Part shown: positions 52,317-59,886 of the stretch, piece after piece
How the letters are laid out: every line of letters starts with the position of its first letter
Position numbering within the stretch: position 1 is the first letter of the stretch
From: Prevotella pectinovora
GTDB lineage: Bacteria > Bacteroidota > Bacteroidia > Bacteroidales > Bacteroidaceae
DNA: 64,000 nt
Reading direction: 5' to 3'
Assembly (NCBI RefSeq): GCF_000834015.1
Contig: NZ_JXQI01000021.1
Location: 1 to 64,000, forward strand
Made by a program: the position numbers and the translations under genes
The notes under the pieces: generated by a model
What the model was told of the DNA's origin: nothing
The model's database searches: none
The model's input: only the letters and a program-made list of their open reading frames with translations

Positions 52317-53864
52317 ATGCTCGTAAAGACATACAGCGCCGCCGTGAACGGACTTGAGGTGACCACAGTGACGGTAGAGATAAGCCTCACCAGAGGAATC
52401 ATGTTCCACCTGTCAGGACTCGCCGATACGGCGGTGAAGGAAAGCCACGACCGCATCGTTGCGGCATTGCTCAACAACGGATACAAATTCCCCGTTGCCG
52501 ACATCACGGTGAACATGGCTCCCGCCGACCTTCGCAAGGAGGGCAGTGGCTACGACCTGCCATTGGCGATAGGTATCCTTGCCGCCATGGAGAAGGTGGA
52601 GACGGAGAATCTCGACAAATACATGTTTGTCGGAGAACTTGGTCTCGACGGCAGGCTGCAGCCCGTACGCGGTGCCCTGCCCATAGCCATCCGTGCCAGG
52701 AAAGAGCAGTTCAAGGCTCTCATCGTGCCGCGCCAGAACATCCGTGAGGCGGCGGTGGTGAACAATATCGACGTGTATGGCATGGACAGTCTTGCCGATG
52801 TAATCGCTTTCATCAACGGCACGGCAGAATTTGAACCAACGAGGATTGACACGAGGCGCGAATTCTACGAACAGCAGTCTAATTTCGATCTCGATTTCGC
52901 CGACGTGCGCGGACAGGAGAACGTGAAGCGTGCCATGGAAGTGGCTGCCGCCGGCGGTCACAACATGGTGATGATAGGTCCGCCGGGAAGCGGAAAGTCG
53001 ATGATGGCAAAGCGTCTGCCCTCTATCCTCCCTCCGCTCTCGCTTGCCGAGAGCTTGGAGACCACACAGATACACTCCGTGGCAGGAAAGCTCGGCAAAG
53101 GGATGTCGCTCATCTCGCAGCGCCCCTTCCGGTCGCCCCATCACACTATATCCCAGGTCGCCCTCGTTGGCGGCGGCATGAATCCGCAGCCGGGAGAGAT
53201 ATCTCTCGCTCACAACGGTGTGCTCTTTGCCGACGAGCTGCCGGAGTTCAACAAGGCAACGCTCGAGGTGTTGCGTCAGCCGCTCGAAGACCGCAAGATA
53301 ACAATAGCCCGTTCGAAATACACCATAGAATATCCCTGCTCATTCATGTTCGTGGCGAGCATGAACCCCTGTCCGTGCGGATATTTCAACGACCCCACAC
53401 ACCATTGTGTCTGCACCCCCGGTCAGATACAGCGATATATGAACAAGATCAGCGGTCCGCTTCTCGACCGCATCGACATCCAGGTGGAAATCACTCCCGT
53501 GCCCTTCAAGGATATCTCCAAGGCACAGCCCGGCGAACCGAGTTCTGTCATCCGCGACCGTGTCATCAAGGCGCGCCACCGTCAGGAAGAGCGTTTCAAG
53601 GATATTCCTGGCGTATATTGCAACGCACAGATGACCGAGCGCATGATACACCAGTATGCCGAACCCGACGAGACAGGCATCAACCTCCTGCGTATGGCGA
53701 TGGAGCGTCTGAATTTGTCAGCCCGTGCATACAACCGTATTCTGAAAGTAGCCCGTACCATCGCCGATCTTGAAGGATGTGAAAACGTGCAGTCAGACCA
53801 TCTCGCCGAAGCCATCAGCTACCGCAATCTCGACCGCAGCGACTGGGCGGAGAGAGGACTGTGA
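52317..53864 (+). CDS. YifB/ComM family magnesium-chelatase-like AAA ATPase
   Basis: The 515-residue protein has an N-terminal Lon-protease-like domain (residues 1 to about 165, GLADTAVKESHDRI, DLPLAIGIL). A central MCM/Mg-chelatase AAA+ domain follows, with Walker A GPPGSGKSMMAKRLP near residues 221-235 and Walker B VLFADELPEF. A C-terminal Mg-chelatase-type domain closes the protein (LSARAYNRILKVARTIADL). The cysteine cluster MNPCPCGYF...CVC is typical. ComM is a hexameric helicase that promotes branch migration in natural transformation in some bacteria. It stands alone here, 70 bp after the thioredoxin-like gene. Confidence 0.93.
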   Translation: MLVKTYSAAVNGLEVTTVTVEISLTRGIMFHLSGLADTAVKESHDRIVAALLNNGYKFPVADITVNMAPADLRKEGSGYDLPLAIGILAAMEKVETENLDKYMFVGELGLDGRLQPVRGALPIAIRARKEQFKALIVPRQNIREAAVVNNIDVYGMDSLADVIAFINGTAEFEPTRIDTRREFYEQQSNFDLDFADVRGQENVKRAMEVAAAGGHNMVMIGPPGSGKSMMAKRLPSILPPLSLAESLETTQIHSVAGKLGKGMSLISQRPFRSPHHTISQVALVGGGMNPQPGEISLAHNGVLFADELPEFNKATLEVLRQPLEDRKITIARSKYTIEYPCSFMFVASMNPCPCGYFNDPTHHCVCTPGQIQRYMNKISGPLLDRIDIQVEITPVPFKDISKAQPGEPSSVIRDRVIKARHRQEERFKDIPGVYCNAQMTERMIHQYAEPDETGINLLRMAMERLNLSARAYNRILKVARTIADLEGCENVQSDHLAEAISYRNLDRSDWAERGL

Positions 53865-53904
53865 TTGAGGGTTCCGTAGATTGTAGTGTGGAAAGTCGTT
53901 AGCA

Positions 53905-53947
53905 AGTAGTTTAACCCCAAATGGCCTAATGACCGTTTGGGGTTTAT
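53905..53947. repeat. Short palindrome with the family-A end sequence
   Basis: TAACCCCAAATGGCCTAATGACCGTTTGGGGTTTA is a near-perfect palindrome made of both ends of family A with almost no centre. It lies between convergent genes and could act as a terminator. Confidence 0.65.
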
Positions 53948-53948
53948 G

Positions 53949-54836
53949 TCAGAACACCGGTAGGGTGGCGAGCTGATACATCAGCGTTAGTGCCATGCGG
54001 CGATGTCCCTCGTTGTTGGGATGCAGACGGTCGGTATCTCTGTTGTTGAAAAATTCAGCCTGTTCGTCCATCAAAGGATAGAGTCCGGATAGGGCGTTCA
54101 TGTCGATTACCGGAACACTCCAGATGTTGCCGGCCTCCTTCACCGACTCCACGTAGCTGCTCACATATTCACCACATTTGTTGCGATATTCCTCCGTAGG
54201 CTGCCAGTTGGTGTCTTTCAGATAGAATCCCGCACGGTGTATCGGAGTCACCAGGACCACCTGTTTGCCGGGGAACATCCTCTTCACCTTGTCCAACGCT
54301 ATGTTTATCCTTCCGCGATAAGTGGAATCCGTCATACACATCCTCTTGCGCATTCTCTTCACCAAGTGTTTCTGCTCGTGAATGCCAGCCATCACCTCCT
54401 CTTCCTGCTCGGTGAACCATTCTCCGACAGGTACCCCGGCATTGAAGTCGTTGGTGCCGATGAAAATCAGTATGGCGTCGAACTCGTTGCCATGCTCCGC
54501 CTTGAGCTTGTCAGCCTGTCGCGGAATGTCGTTCCATTGCCGTCCGCTCACGGCATATACGTATGGCGTGATGCCGAGCCATTCCTGCAGCAGACTCCAG
54601 TATTTCCTGTTTGCCGCCTTGTGGTTAGGGTCGGTGATGGAATCTCCGAAATATGCCACCCGTTTCCCCTTCCATGGATGGCATCCCCATGAGGAACTTG
54701 TTCCTGTAGTGGATTGCGTGACAAACATCCCGGCAGAAGTGTTTCCGGGCGTTTCTACGCCGTTTTCCTTTGCTTGTGTGGTGGCCACAGCCGTTGCCAG
54801 CAACAACGCCGTGAGAGTAGAATTTAGTATATTCAT
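53949..54836 (-). CDS. SGNH/GDSL hydrolase, exported
   Basis: The 295-residue protein (ATG at 54836) has a signal peptide (about residues 1-23) and the SGNH fold. Block I is RVAYFGDSITD with the nucleophile Ser, block III is FIGTNDFN, and block V is DRLHPNNEGHRRM with the catalytic Asp and His. Such enzymes are exported esterases, often removing acetyl groups from plant glycans or peptidoglycan. There is no glycan-utilisation gene next to it, so the substrate is not inferred. The gene has repeat copies on its upstream side. Confidence 0.9.
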   Translation of the reverse strand: MNILNSTLTALLLATAVATTQAKENGVETPGNTSAGMFVTQSTTGTSSSWGCHPWKGKRVAYFGDSITDPNHKAANRKYWSLLQEWLGITPYVYAVSGRQWNDIPRQADKLKAEHGNEFDAILIFIGTNDFNAGVPVGEWFTEQEEEVMAGIHEQKHLVKRMRKRMCMTDSTYRGRINIALDKVKRMFPGKQVVLVTPIHRAGFYLKDTNWQPTEEYRNKCGEYVSSYVESVKEAGNIWSVPVIDMNALSGLYPLMDEQAEFFNNRDTDRLHPNNEGHRRMALTLMYQLATLPVF

Positions 54837-54890
54837 TTGTTTTTGGATATTCGTTTGCCCCAATCAGTTTGGTCTCCGATTTGGAGATAC

Positions 54891-55074
54891 CCCCCAATCG
54901 GCCATTAGGCCGTTTGTTGTTTTTTTATATACTGCTTGCAGTCTTTTGTTTTTTATAAGGTGTCTTTTGCCTGTTTTTAATTCGCAATAGCTCGCTATTA
55001 CTCATTAAAAGCCAAACAAAATCCACTCTTCTAAAAATACAAAATCCAAGCAAGCCCTAATAACCGATTTGGGG
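54891..55074. repeat. Foldback element family A, full copy 4 (inverted)
   Basis: A 184-bp copy in the opposite orientation, upstream of the minus-strand SGNH hydrolase gene. Confidence 0.85.
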
Positions 55075-55130
55075 ATATAAGCAAATGAGCCTGAGTCCAT
55101 ATCCGAACCCAGACTCATCAGTATTGTTTT

Positions 55131-55425
55131 AACCCAAATCGGTCATTAGACCGTTTTTTGGTATTTATTTAAATTGCTTGCAGTCTTTTGCCTTTTAACC
55201 CAAAACGGTCATTAGGCCGTTTATTGTATTTTATATTTACTGCTTGCAGTCTTTTGTTTTTTATAAGGCGTCTTTTGCTTGTTTTTAATTCGTAATAGCT
55301 CGCTATTACTCATTAAAAGCCAAACAAAATCCACTCTTCTAAAAGAACAAAATCCAGGCAAGCCCTAATGACCGATTTGGGTTTAAGAGCAAAATCCAAG
55401 CAAGCTCTGACTACCGGTTTTGGGT
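55131..55425. repeat. Foldback element family A, full copy 5 with fragments
   Basis: A partial right arm (55131-55196) runs straight into a full 188-bp inverted copy (55197-55384), followed by a further fragment (55388-55425) near the end of the CoA-transferase gene. The 606-bp spacer 54837-55442 holds only these elements. Confidence 0.85.
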
Positions 55426-55442
55426 TAAATAAGCTTCTTCCA

Positions 55443-56933
55443 TTACATCTCCGTCAGATGCATGTCGCCCTTTTCAGCCAGTGCGATATGCATGGCGAAG
55501 GCCTTTCCGAGGTTGTGGCGTGTCTGTCCCATCTGTGCATGCTCAAGATAAGCACGCAGGATAGGTCTGTAGTCAGGATGCGCACAGTTTTCTATTATGA
55601 GATGCGCACGCTCTATCGGACTCTTGCCACGCAGGTCGGCAACGCCCTGCTCCGTGACGATCACGTTCACGTCGTGTTCAGAGTGGTCCTGATGGCTCAC
55701 CATCGGCACTATGCTGCTTATCAAGCCACCCTTTGCCGTTGACGGACAGGTGAAGATGCTGATGTATGCGTTGCGTTCGAAGTCGCCGCTTCCGCCGATA
55801 CCGTTCATCATCTTCGTTCCGCTGATGTGTGTAGAGTTCGCATTGCCGTAGATGTCCACCTCGATGGCAGTGTTGATGGCAATCACACCCAGTCGGCGTA
55901 TCACCTCAGGCGAGTTTGATATCTCACTTGGGCGGAGCGTGATGTGGTCTTTCAGATAGTTCATGTTGTCGTAAACCTGCTTCAGACACTCGTTAGACAC
56001 CGTGAGCGAGCAAGACGATGCGTCTTTCACTCTGCCCTCAAGCATCATCTCCACCACGCTGTCCTGCATCACTTCAGTGTATACATTGAAGTCAGGCACC
56101 TCCTTGTGCTTGCCCAGTGCGCCGAGGATGGCGTTTGCCGTGCTTCCCACACCGCTCTGCAGCGGGAGGAATGTTGAAGGAATGATGCCACGCTTCATGT
56201 CGTTTACGAGGAATTCAGCCACGTTGTGTCCTATCTGGTCAGTAATAGGGTCGCTGTCCTTGAAGGCACGTGCCTCATCGGGGAGGTTACACTCCACGAC
56301 GCCCACAATCTTCTTGGCGTCGATTTCCACGTATGGCTTGCCGATGCGGTCGCCCACATTGATGATAGGTATAGGCTGGCGCATTGGCGGATCGAGCGGC
56401 TCATATACGTCGTGCATGAACTTGGCGTCCTTGCTGTGGAAGGTGTTAAGCTCCAGAATCACGTGCTTTGCCATTCTCGCTACGGTAGGGCTGATGCCAC
56501 CTGCCGATGTGAGATACGCCTTGCAGGTGTCTGCACCCTCCTCGATGTCGCACACTTCGAGGATAGCCCAGTCTATGTCACCATAGAATCCGTAGCGCAG
56601 CTCCTGTGCCATCTGGCTCAGGTGTATGTCGTTGTAGGATATCTCTCCCTTGTTCACGCTCTTGCGGAACGAAGGGTTTGTGGTATATGGTGCACGGTAT
56701 TTTATGGCGTGTGCCTCGGTGAGCACACCGTCGGTGCTCTCTCCTGTAGATGCTCCAGTGAATATATTAACCTTGAACTCCCTGCCGGCTTCATGCTCGG
56801 CAGTGGCGATTGCAGCCAGTTCTCTCGTTACCGCCTTTGCCGAACCGGCAGGCGTGAATCCGCTCATTCCCAGCGTGTCGCCGTTTTTGATTAATGCGGC
56901 TGCGTCGGCCGCCGTCATACGTGTGTAAGCCAT
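55443..56933 (-). CDS. Acetyl-CoA hydrolase/succinate CoA-transferase family enzyme
   Basis: The 496-residue protein belongs to the acetyl-CoA hydrolase/transferase family (Cat1, AarC, ScpC), which moves CoA between carboxylic acids. The catalytic Glu lies in NTAIEVDIYGNANSTH. The C-terminal substrate loop is GIGGSGDFERNAY, and the N-terminal CoA-binding region is GMSGFTPAGSAKAV. In a succinate- and propionate-forming Bacteroidales it probably transfers CoA between succinate, acetate or propionate. The ATG at 56933 is the only well-placed start. It is monocistronic. Confidence 0.9.
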   Translation of the reverse strand: MAYTRMTAADAAALIKNGDTLGMSGFTPAGSAKAVTRELAAIATAEHEAGREFKVNIFTGASTGESTDGVLTEAHAIKYRAPYTTNPSFRKSVNKGEISYNDIHLSQMAQELRYGFYGDIDWAILEVCDIEEGADTCKAYLTSAGGISPTVARMAKHVILELNTFHSKDAKFMHDVYEPLDPPMRQPIPIINVGDRIGKPYVEIDAKKIVGVVECNLPDEARAFKDSDPITDQIGHNVAEFLVNDMKRGIIPSTFLPLQSGVGSTANAILGALGKHKEVPDFNVYTEVMQDSVVEMMLEGRVKDASSCSLTVSNECLKQVYDNMNYLKDHITLRPSEISNSPEVIRRLGVIAINTAIEVDIYGNANSTHISGTKMMNGIGGSGDFERNAYISIFTCPSTAKGGLISSIVPMVSHQDHSEHDVNVIVTEQGVADLRGKSPIERAHLIIENCAHPDYRPILRAYLEHAQMGQTRHNLGKAFAMHIALAEKGDMHLTEM

Positions 56934-56959
56934 ATAATACTTTTTTTAATGGTTAATAT

Positions 56960-57020
56960 TTTTTCCCCGATCCGGCAATGAGGTCATTCCGGGAAAGCCC
57001 TAATTACCGATTCGGGTTAA
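56960..57020. repeat. Relic of foldback element family A
   Basis: CCCCGATCCGGCAATGAGGTC and TAATTACCGATTCGGGTT are degenerate family-A ends with almost no interior, located between two minus-strand genes. Confidence 0.45.
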
Positions 57021-57027
57021 GGCCAAG

Positions 57028-57657
57028 TCAGTTGTTCACAGTCAGAATGCCAAACGTGCCGGTGGTATTGCCGCGGTATTCTATCATTCCGCGTCCTTTG
57101 TCGCCTTTGATGAGAATTCCTCCGCTGTTCATGTCATACACCCTGTGGCAGTATCGGCAAGTCGCCGTGCCGTCGGTATTCATCGTCAGGGCATAGCGAG
57201 TCAGTCCCGAACTCTCATAGCAGTTGCGGCACTGGCTGTCGTAGGCATAGAATTTTCCCGTCTGGTTTCCGAATCCCACGATGATGGCATTGTATATGCC
57301 TATCGTCCATTGTGCCTTCTGGTCTATCGCCGTCAGCATTCCGTAGCTCGGTTCGCTGTTTTGGTTGGTTTCAAACTTGAACCGTGTCTTGCCGTCTTTT
57401 GATATCCTGCAGAACACACCCGGCGACATGGCGTTCATCGCGCTGCCAAGAGTCATGTTCTGCATCGTGGAGTTGTTGATGACGAGGTGACACGGATAGT
57501 TGCTGTATTCCGAGTCGGCACAGGCAGACAGCAGCATGACTGCCGCTCCGGCATAGAGCGTCAGCCGCTGTCTGTGGCATGGGCAGTGGGCGATGATGCC
57601 GTGGAGCATCTCTGCCACTTTACCCCTTATGATTTTCTTTTCCCAGAACTTGTTCAT
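57028..57657 (-). CDS. Hypothetical lipoprotein with two CxxC motifs
   Basis: I do not recognise a family. The 209-residue protein has a hydrophobic stretch and lipobox (AAVMLLSAC, Cys near residue 46). This leaves a long positively charged N-terminus that may mean the true start is nearer 57609. The mature part has two CxxC pairs (SQCRNCYES and ATCRYCHRVYD), suggesting a small metal or Rieske-like site, though the His pattern of a Rieske protein is incomplete. It lies 10 bp downstream of the SRPBCC gene, so it is probably co-transcribed with it and pyrE. Confidence 0.65.
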   Translation of the reverse strand: MNKFWEKKIIRGKVAEMLHGIIAHCPCHRQRLTLYAGAAVMLLSACADSEYSNYPCHLVINNSTMQNMTLGSAMNAMSPGVFCRISKDGKTRFKFETNQNSEPSYGMLTAIDQKAQWTIGIYNAIIVGFGNQTGKFYAYDSQCRNCYESSGLTRYALTMNTDGTATCRYCHRVYDMNSGGILIKGDKGRGMIEYRGNTTGTFGILTVNN

Positions 57658-57667
57658 TGGTGTGAAA

Positions 57668-58081
57668 TCAACTGTTGTATGGTATCATTGCCAACACGTC
57701 GGCAATCTTTTCCAGTCCCTCCTGCAGCGGCTTCGACACCATTCCCTTGATAAAGGGGTTGATGTCGGCCTTTATGGTGAGACGCATCTTGCATGCCTCG
57801 TCGCCCTCAGGCACCACCTGTATCCACAGGTTGGCGGCAATCGGAGAGTTTGTGGTGGTAAACTTGATGCATTTGGGCTCTTCCCTCTCCACGATTTTCA
57901 TCGCCACGCTTCCCATCGGAGCACTGATGCTCAGGCTGTCGCGGTCGAAGGAGAGGTCCTTTATCTTGTCCTCAGGCAGTTTGTCGCGCACTTTCTCCAG
58001 ATTGCTCAGGTCGCTGAGCATGGCATATACGGCGGTCTGAGGGTAGGGGATATGCTTGATGCTGCTTTCAAACTTGCTCAT
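57668..58081 (-). CDS. SRPBCC (START-like) domain protein
   Basis: The 137-residue protein matches the helix-grip SRPBCC fold, which binds hydrophobic ligands. Features include the N-terminal strand FESSIKHIPYPQTAVYAMLSDLSNL, then MKIVEREEPKCIKFTTTNSP and a C-terminal helix ending MKRGMVSKPLQ-like KGMVSKPLQEGLEKIADVL. It has no signal peptide and no catalytic motif. Its start overlaps the pyrE stop by four bases (ATGA), so it is translationally coupled to pyrE, an arrangement I have seen in other Bacteroidales. Its function is unknown. Confidence 0.82.
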   Translation of the reverse strand: MSKFESSIKHIPYPQTAVYAMLSDLSNLEKVRDKLPEDKIKDLSFDRDSLSISAPMGSVAMKIVEREEPKCIKFTTTNSPIAANLWIQVVPEGDEACKMRLTIKADINPFIKGMVSKPLQEGLEKIADVLAMIPYNS

Positions 58082-58713
58082 AACTTCATCCAGTTAGCAG
58101 GGTCCTTGCGCCATTCGTTGAGCACTTCCACATGCTCTGGCTTGATATATCCTGTCTCCTTTGCCTGCTCCACCACGTGGTCGTAGTCGGTCAGTGTGAT
58201 GAGCTTCACTCCAGCCTCTTCGAAAGCCTTCTTTGCCACGTCGAAGCCGTAGGTGTAAGAAGCTACCATTCCTACCACCTCGCAGCAGTCCTTGCGTATT
58301 GCCTCTACAGCCTTCAGCGATGAACCGCCGGTAGAGATGAGGTCTTCCACTACCACTACCTTCATGCCAGGTTTCAGCTCGCCCTCGATGAGGTTCTCCA
58401 GTCCGTGATCCTTTGGTTTGCTGCGCACGTAAACGAACGGCAGGTTGAGCTCGTCAGCCACGAGTGCACCCTGTGCGATGGCGCCGGTAGCCACACCGGC
58501 CACGGCCTCTGCCTCAGGGAAGTTCTCGAGCACGGCGTGCACGAGTTCCAGTTTCACGTAGTTGCGGAGGTCCGGATAAGACAGAGTCTTGCGGTTGTCG
58601 CAATAGAAAGGAGATTTCCAGCCAGAAGCCCAAGTGAATGGATTCTCTGGTTGCAACTTGATAGCCTTAACCTTCATGAGTTTAGAGGCAAATTCTTTTT
58701 TCAGTAAGTCCAT
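58078..58713 (-). CDS. pyrE: Orotate phosphoribosyltransferase
   Basis: PyrE joins orotate to PRPP to give orotidine 5'-monophosphate in pyrimidine synthesis. The 211-residue protein (ATG at 58713) has the PRPP-binding motif VVVVEDLISTGGSSLKAVE near residues 120-137 and the loop VYVRSKPKDHGLENLIEG. It also has GWKSPFYCDNRKTL near residues 30-43, for orotate binding. A longer frame reaching 58782 begins in the leader and is not preferred. The transcript leader carries an array of hairpin units (58773-58883). It is followed by the SRPBCC gene with a four-base overlap. Confidence 0.96.
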   Translation of the reverse strand: MDLLKKEFASKLMKVKAIKLQPENPFTWASGWKSPFYCDNRKTLSYPDLRNYVKLELVHAVLENFPEAEAVAGVATGAIAQGALVADELNLPFVYVRSKPKDHGLENLIEGELKPGMKVVVVEDLISTGGSSLKAVEAIRKDCCEVVGMVASYTYGFDVAKKAFEEAGVKLITLTDYDHVVEQAKETGYIKPEHVEVLNEWRKDPANWMKL

Positions 58714-58772
58714 GATTATTTCGTTTTTAGTTATGATACTGTTTATTTCTTTTATTCCGATTATTCCTTTAT

Positions 58773-58883
58773 GGTATTGCACTCCTTGTCTTCAGGGCCT
58801 TGATGCCCTTTGTCTTCAGAGTATGGAAACTCTTTGTCTTTTAGAGCAATGATACCCTTTGTTCCCTGTGTGTTATACCCTTT
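58773..58883 (-). repeat. Tandem hairpin units upstream of pyrE
   Basis: Five degenerate units of about 24 nt lie end to end: 58773-58793, 58794-58817, 58818-58842, 58843-58866 and 58867-58883. On the minus strand each starts AAGACAAAG-like and can form a small stem. The stems differ but keep pairing: GGGC/GCCC in one, GAGT/ACTC in another, and a GGGT/GCTC wobble version. It lies between the M28 lipoprotein gene and pyrE. Confidence 0.65.
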
Positions 58884-59886
58884 ATTTCTCTGAGAACAGC
58901 ACCTGTATCACCGTCTGTCCCACAGCCTTGAGTGAGTTCTTGTCGATGTTGTCCATCGTGTCGGTCACGGTGTGCCATGTGGGTCCGAAGGAACTTTGCT
59001 GGCAGTTTGGATAATATGCGATGATGTCGATGGTGGGTATTCTCGCCTTTTCGTTCACCGGTCCGTGGTCGTCGGTGATGTATCCGCCTTCCGCCTTTGG
59101 GAACAGCGACTCATATCCTGCCACTTCAGCAGCCTTCCACACTTTGTCCACTATGTTCAGGGCGTATTGCTTCGAGAATCCCTCCTGGTAGAAGCGTGCT
59201 CCAGTGCCTCCCACCATGTCGAGCAGGATGCCGAAGCGGGCCTCATATCCCGGTTTGTGCGGATTTTCAGCCCAATACTGTGCACCGAGAGCCCAGGAGT
59301 CACCGTTGGTGTCTTGGTTGTCGCTCCACTGTGGCACTCCCCAGTCTTCGGCATCGAAGCATACGAAGTCCACTCCCATCTGTAGCGAGTCTGCCTTCTG
59401 TATCAGGCGCGCCACTTCGAGCATCACCGCCACGCCGCTCGCAGCGTCGTTGGCACCCATCACCGGTTTGCGCCAGTTGGTGCTGTCGGGGTCGTTGTCG
59501 GCCCATGGTCTGCAGTCCCAGTGGGCGCAGAGCAGTATTCTTGTGGTCAGCTCTGGCTTGTAGCTCGCTATGATGTTGGTGCTCTTGAGCACCGTGCCGT
59601 CGAAAGCCTTCAGGTCAGCCTTCTGCTCCGTCACCGTGCATCCGTATTCCCTGAATTTCGCCGCTATCCATTCGCCGCACTTGTCGTGAGCTTCGCTGTT
59701 CATCGTTCGTGGTCCGAACTCACACTGTTTTGCACAGAAGGCATAAGCCGAGTCTGCATTGAATGTAGGTCCCACCATGGTCATCGTCTCCGTTTCGGCA
59801 TCAGCCTTTTTGCTGCTTTTGCATGATGCCATAGTGAGTAGCATTGCCGCCATGGGCAGCAAGATATGTGTTAATCTGAGTTTCAT
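58882..59886 (-). CDS. M28-family glutaminyl-cyclase-like lipoprotein
   Basis: The 334-residue protein has a lipoprotein signal (LLTMASC, Cys at about residue 22) and an M28 zinc fold. Metal-ligand motifs are LLCAHWDCRPWAD, GANDAASGVAV, FDAEDWG and the late TWHTVTDTMDNID. This pattern resembles type II glutaminyl-peptide cyclotransferases of Porphyromonas, Tannerella and Prevotella, which convert N-terminal Gln of exported proteins to pyroglutamate. An aminopeptidase is the alternative. Its start overlaps the stop of the upstream amidotransferase/dipeptidase fusion by four bases, so they are coupled. Confidence 0.82.
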   Translation of the reverse strand: MKLRLTHILLPMAAMLLTMASCKSSKKADAETETMTMVGPTFNADSAYAFCAKQCEFGPRTMNSEAHDKCGEWIAAKFREYGCTVTEQKADLKAFDGTVLKSTNIIASYKPELTTRILLCAHWDCRPWADNDPDSTNWRKPVMGANDAASGVAVMLEVARLIQKADSLQMGVDFVCFDAEDWGVPQWSDNQDTNGDSWALGAQYWAENPHKPGYEARFGILLDMVGGTGARFYQEGFSKQYALNIVDKVWKAAEVAGYESLFPKAEGGYITDDHGPVNEKARIPTIDIIAYYPNCQQSSFGPTWHTVTDTMDNIDKNSLKAVGQTVIQVLFSEK

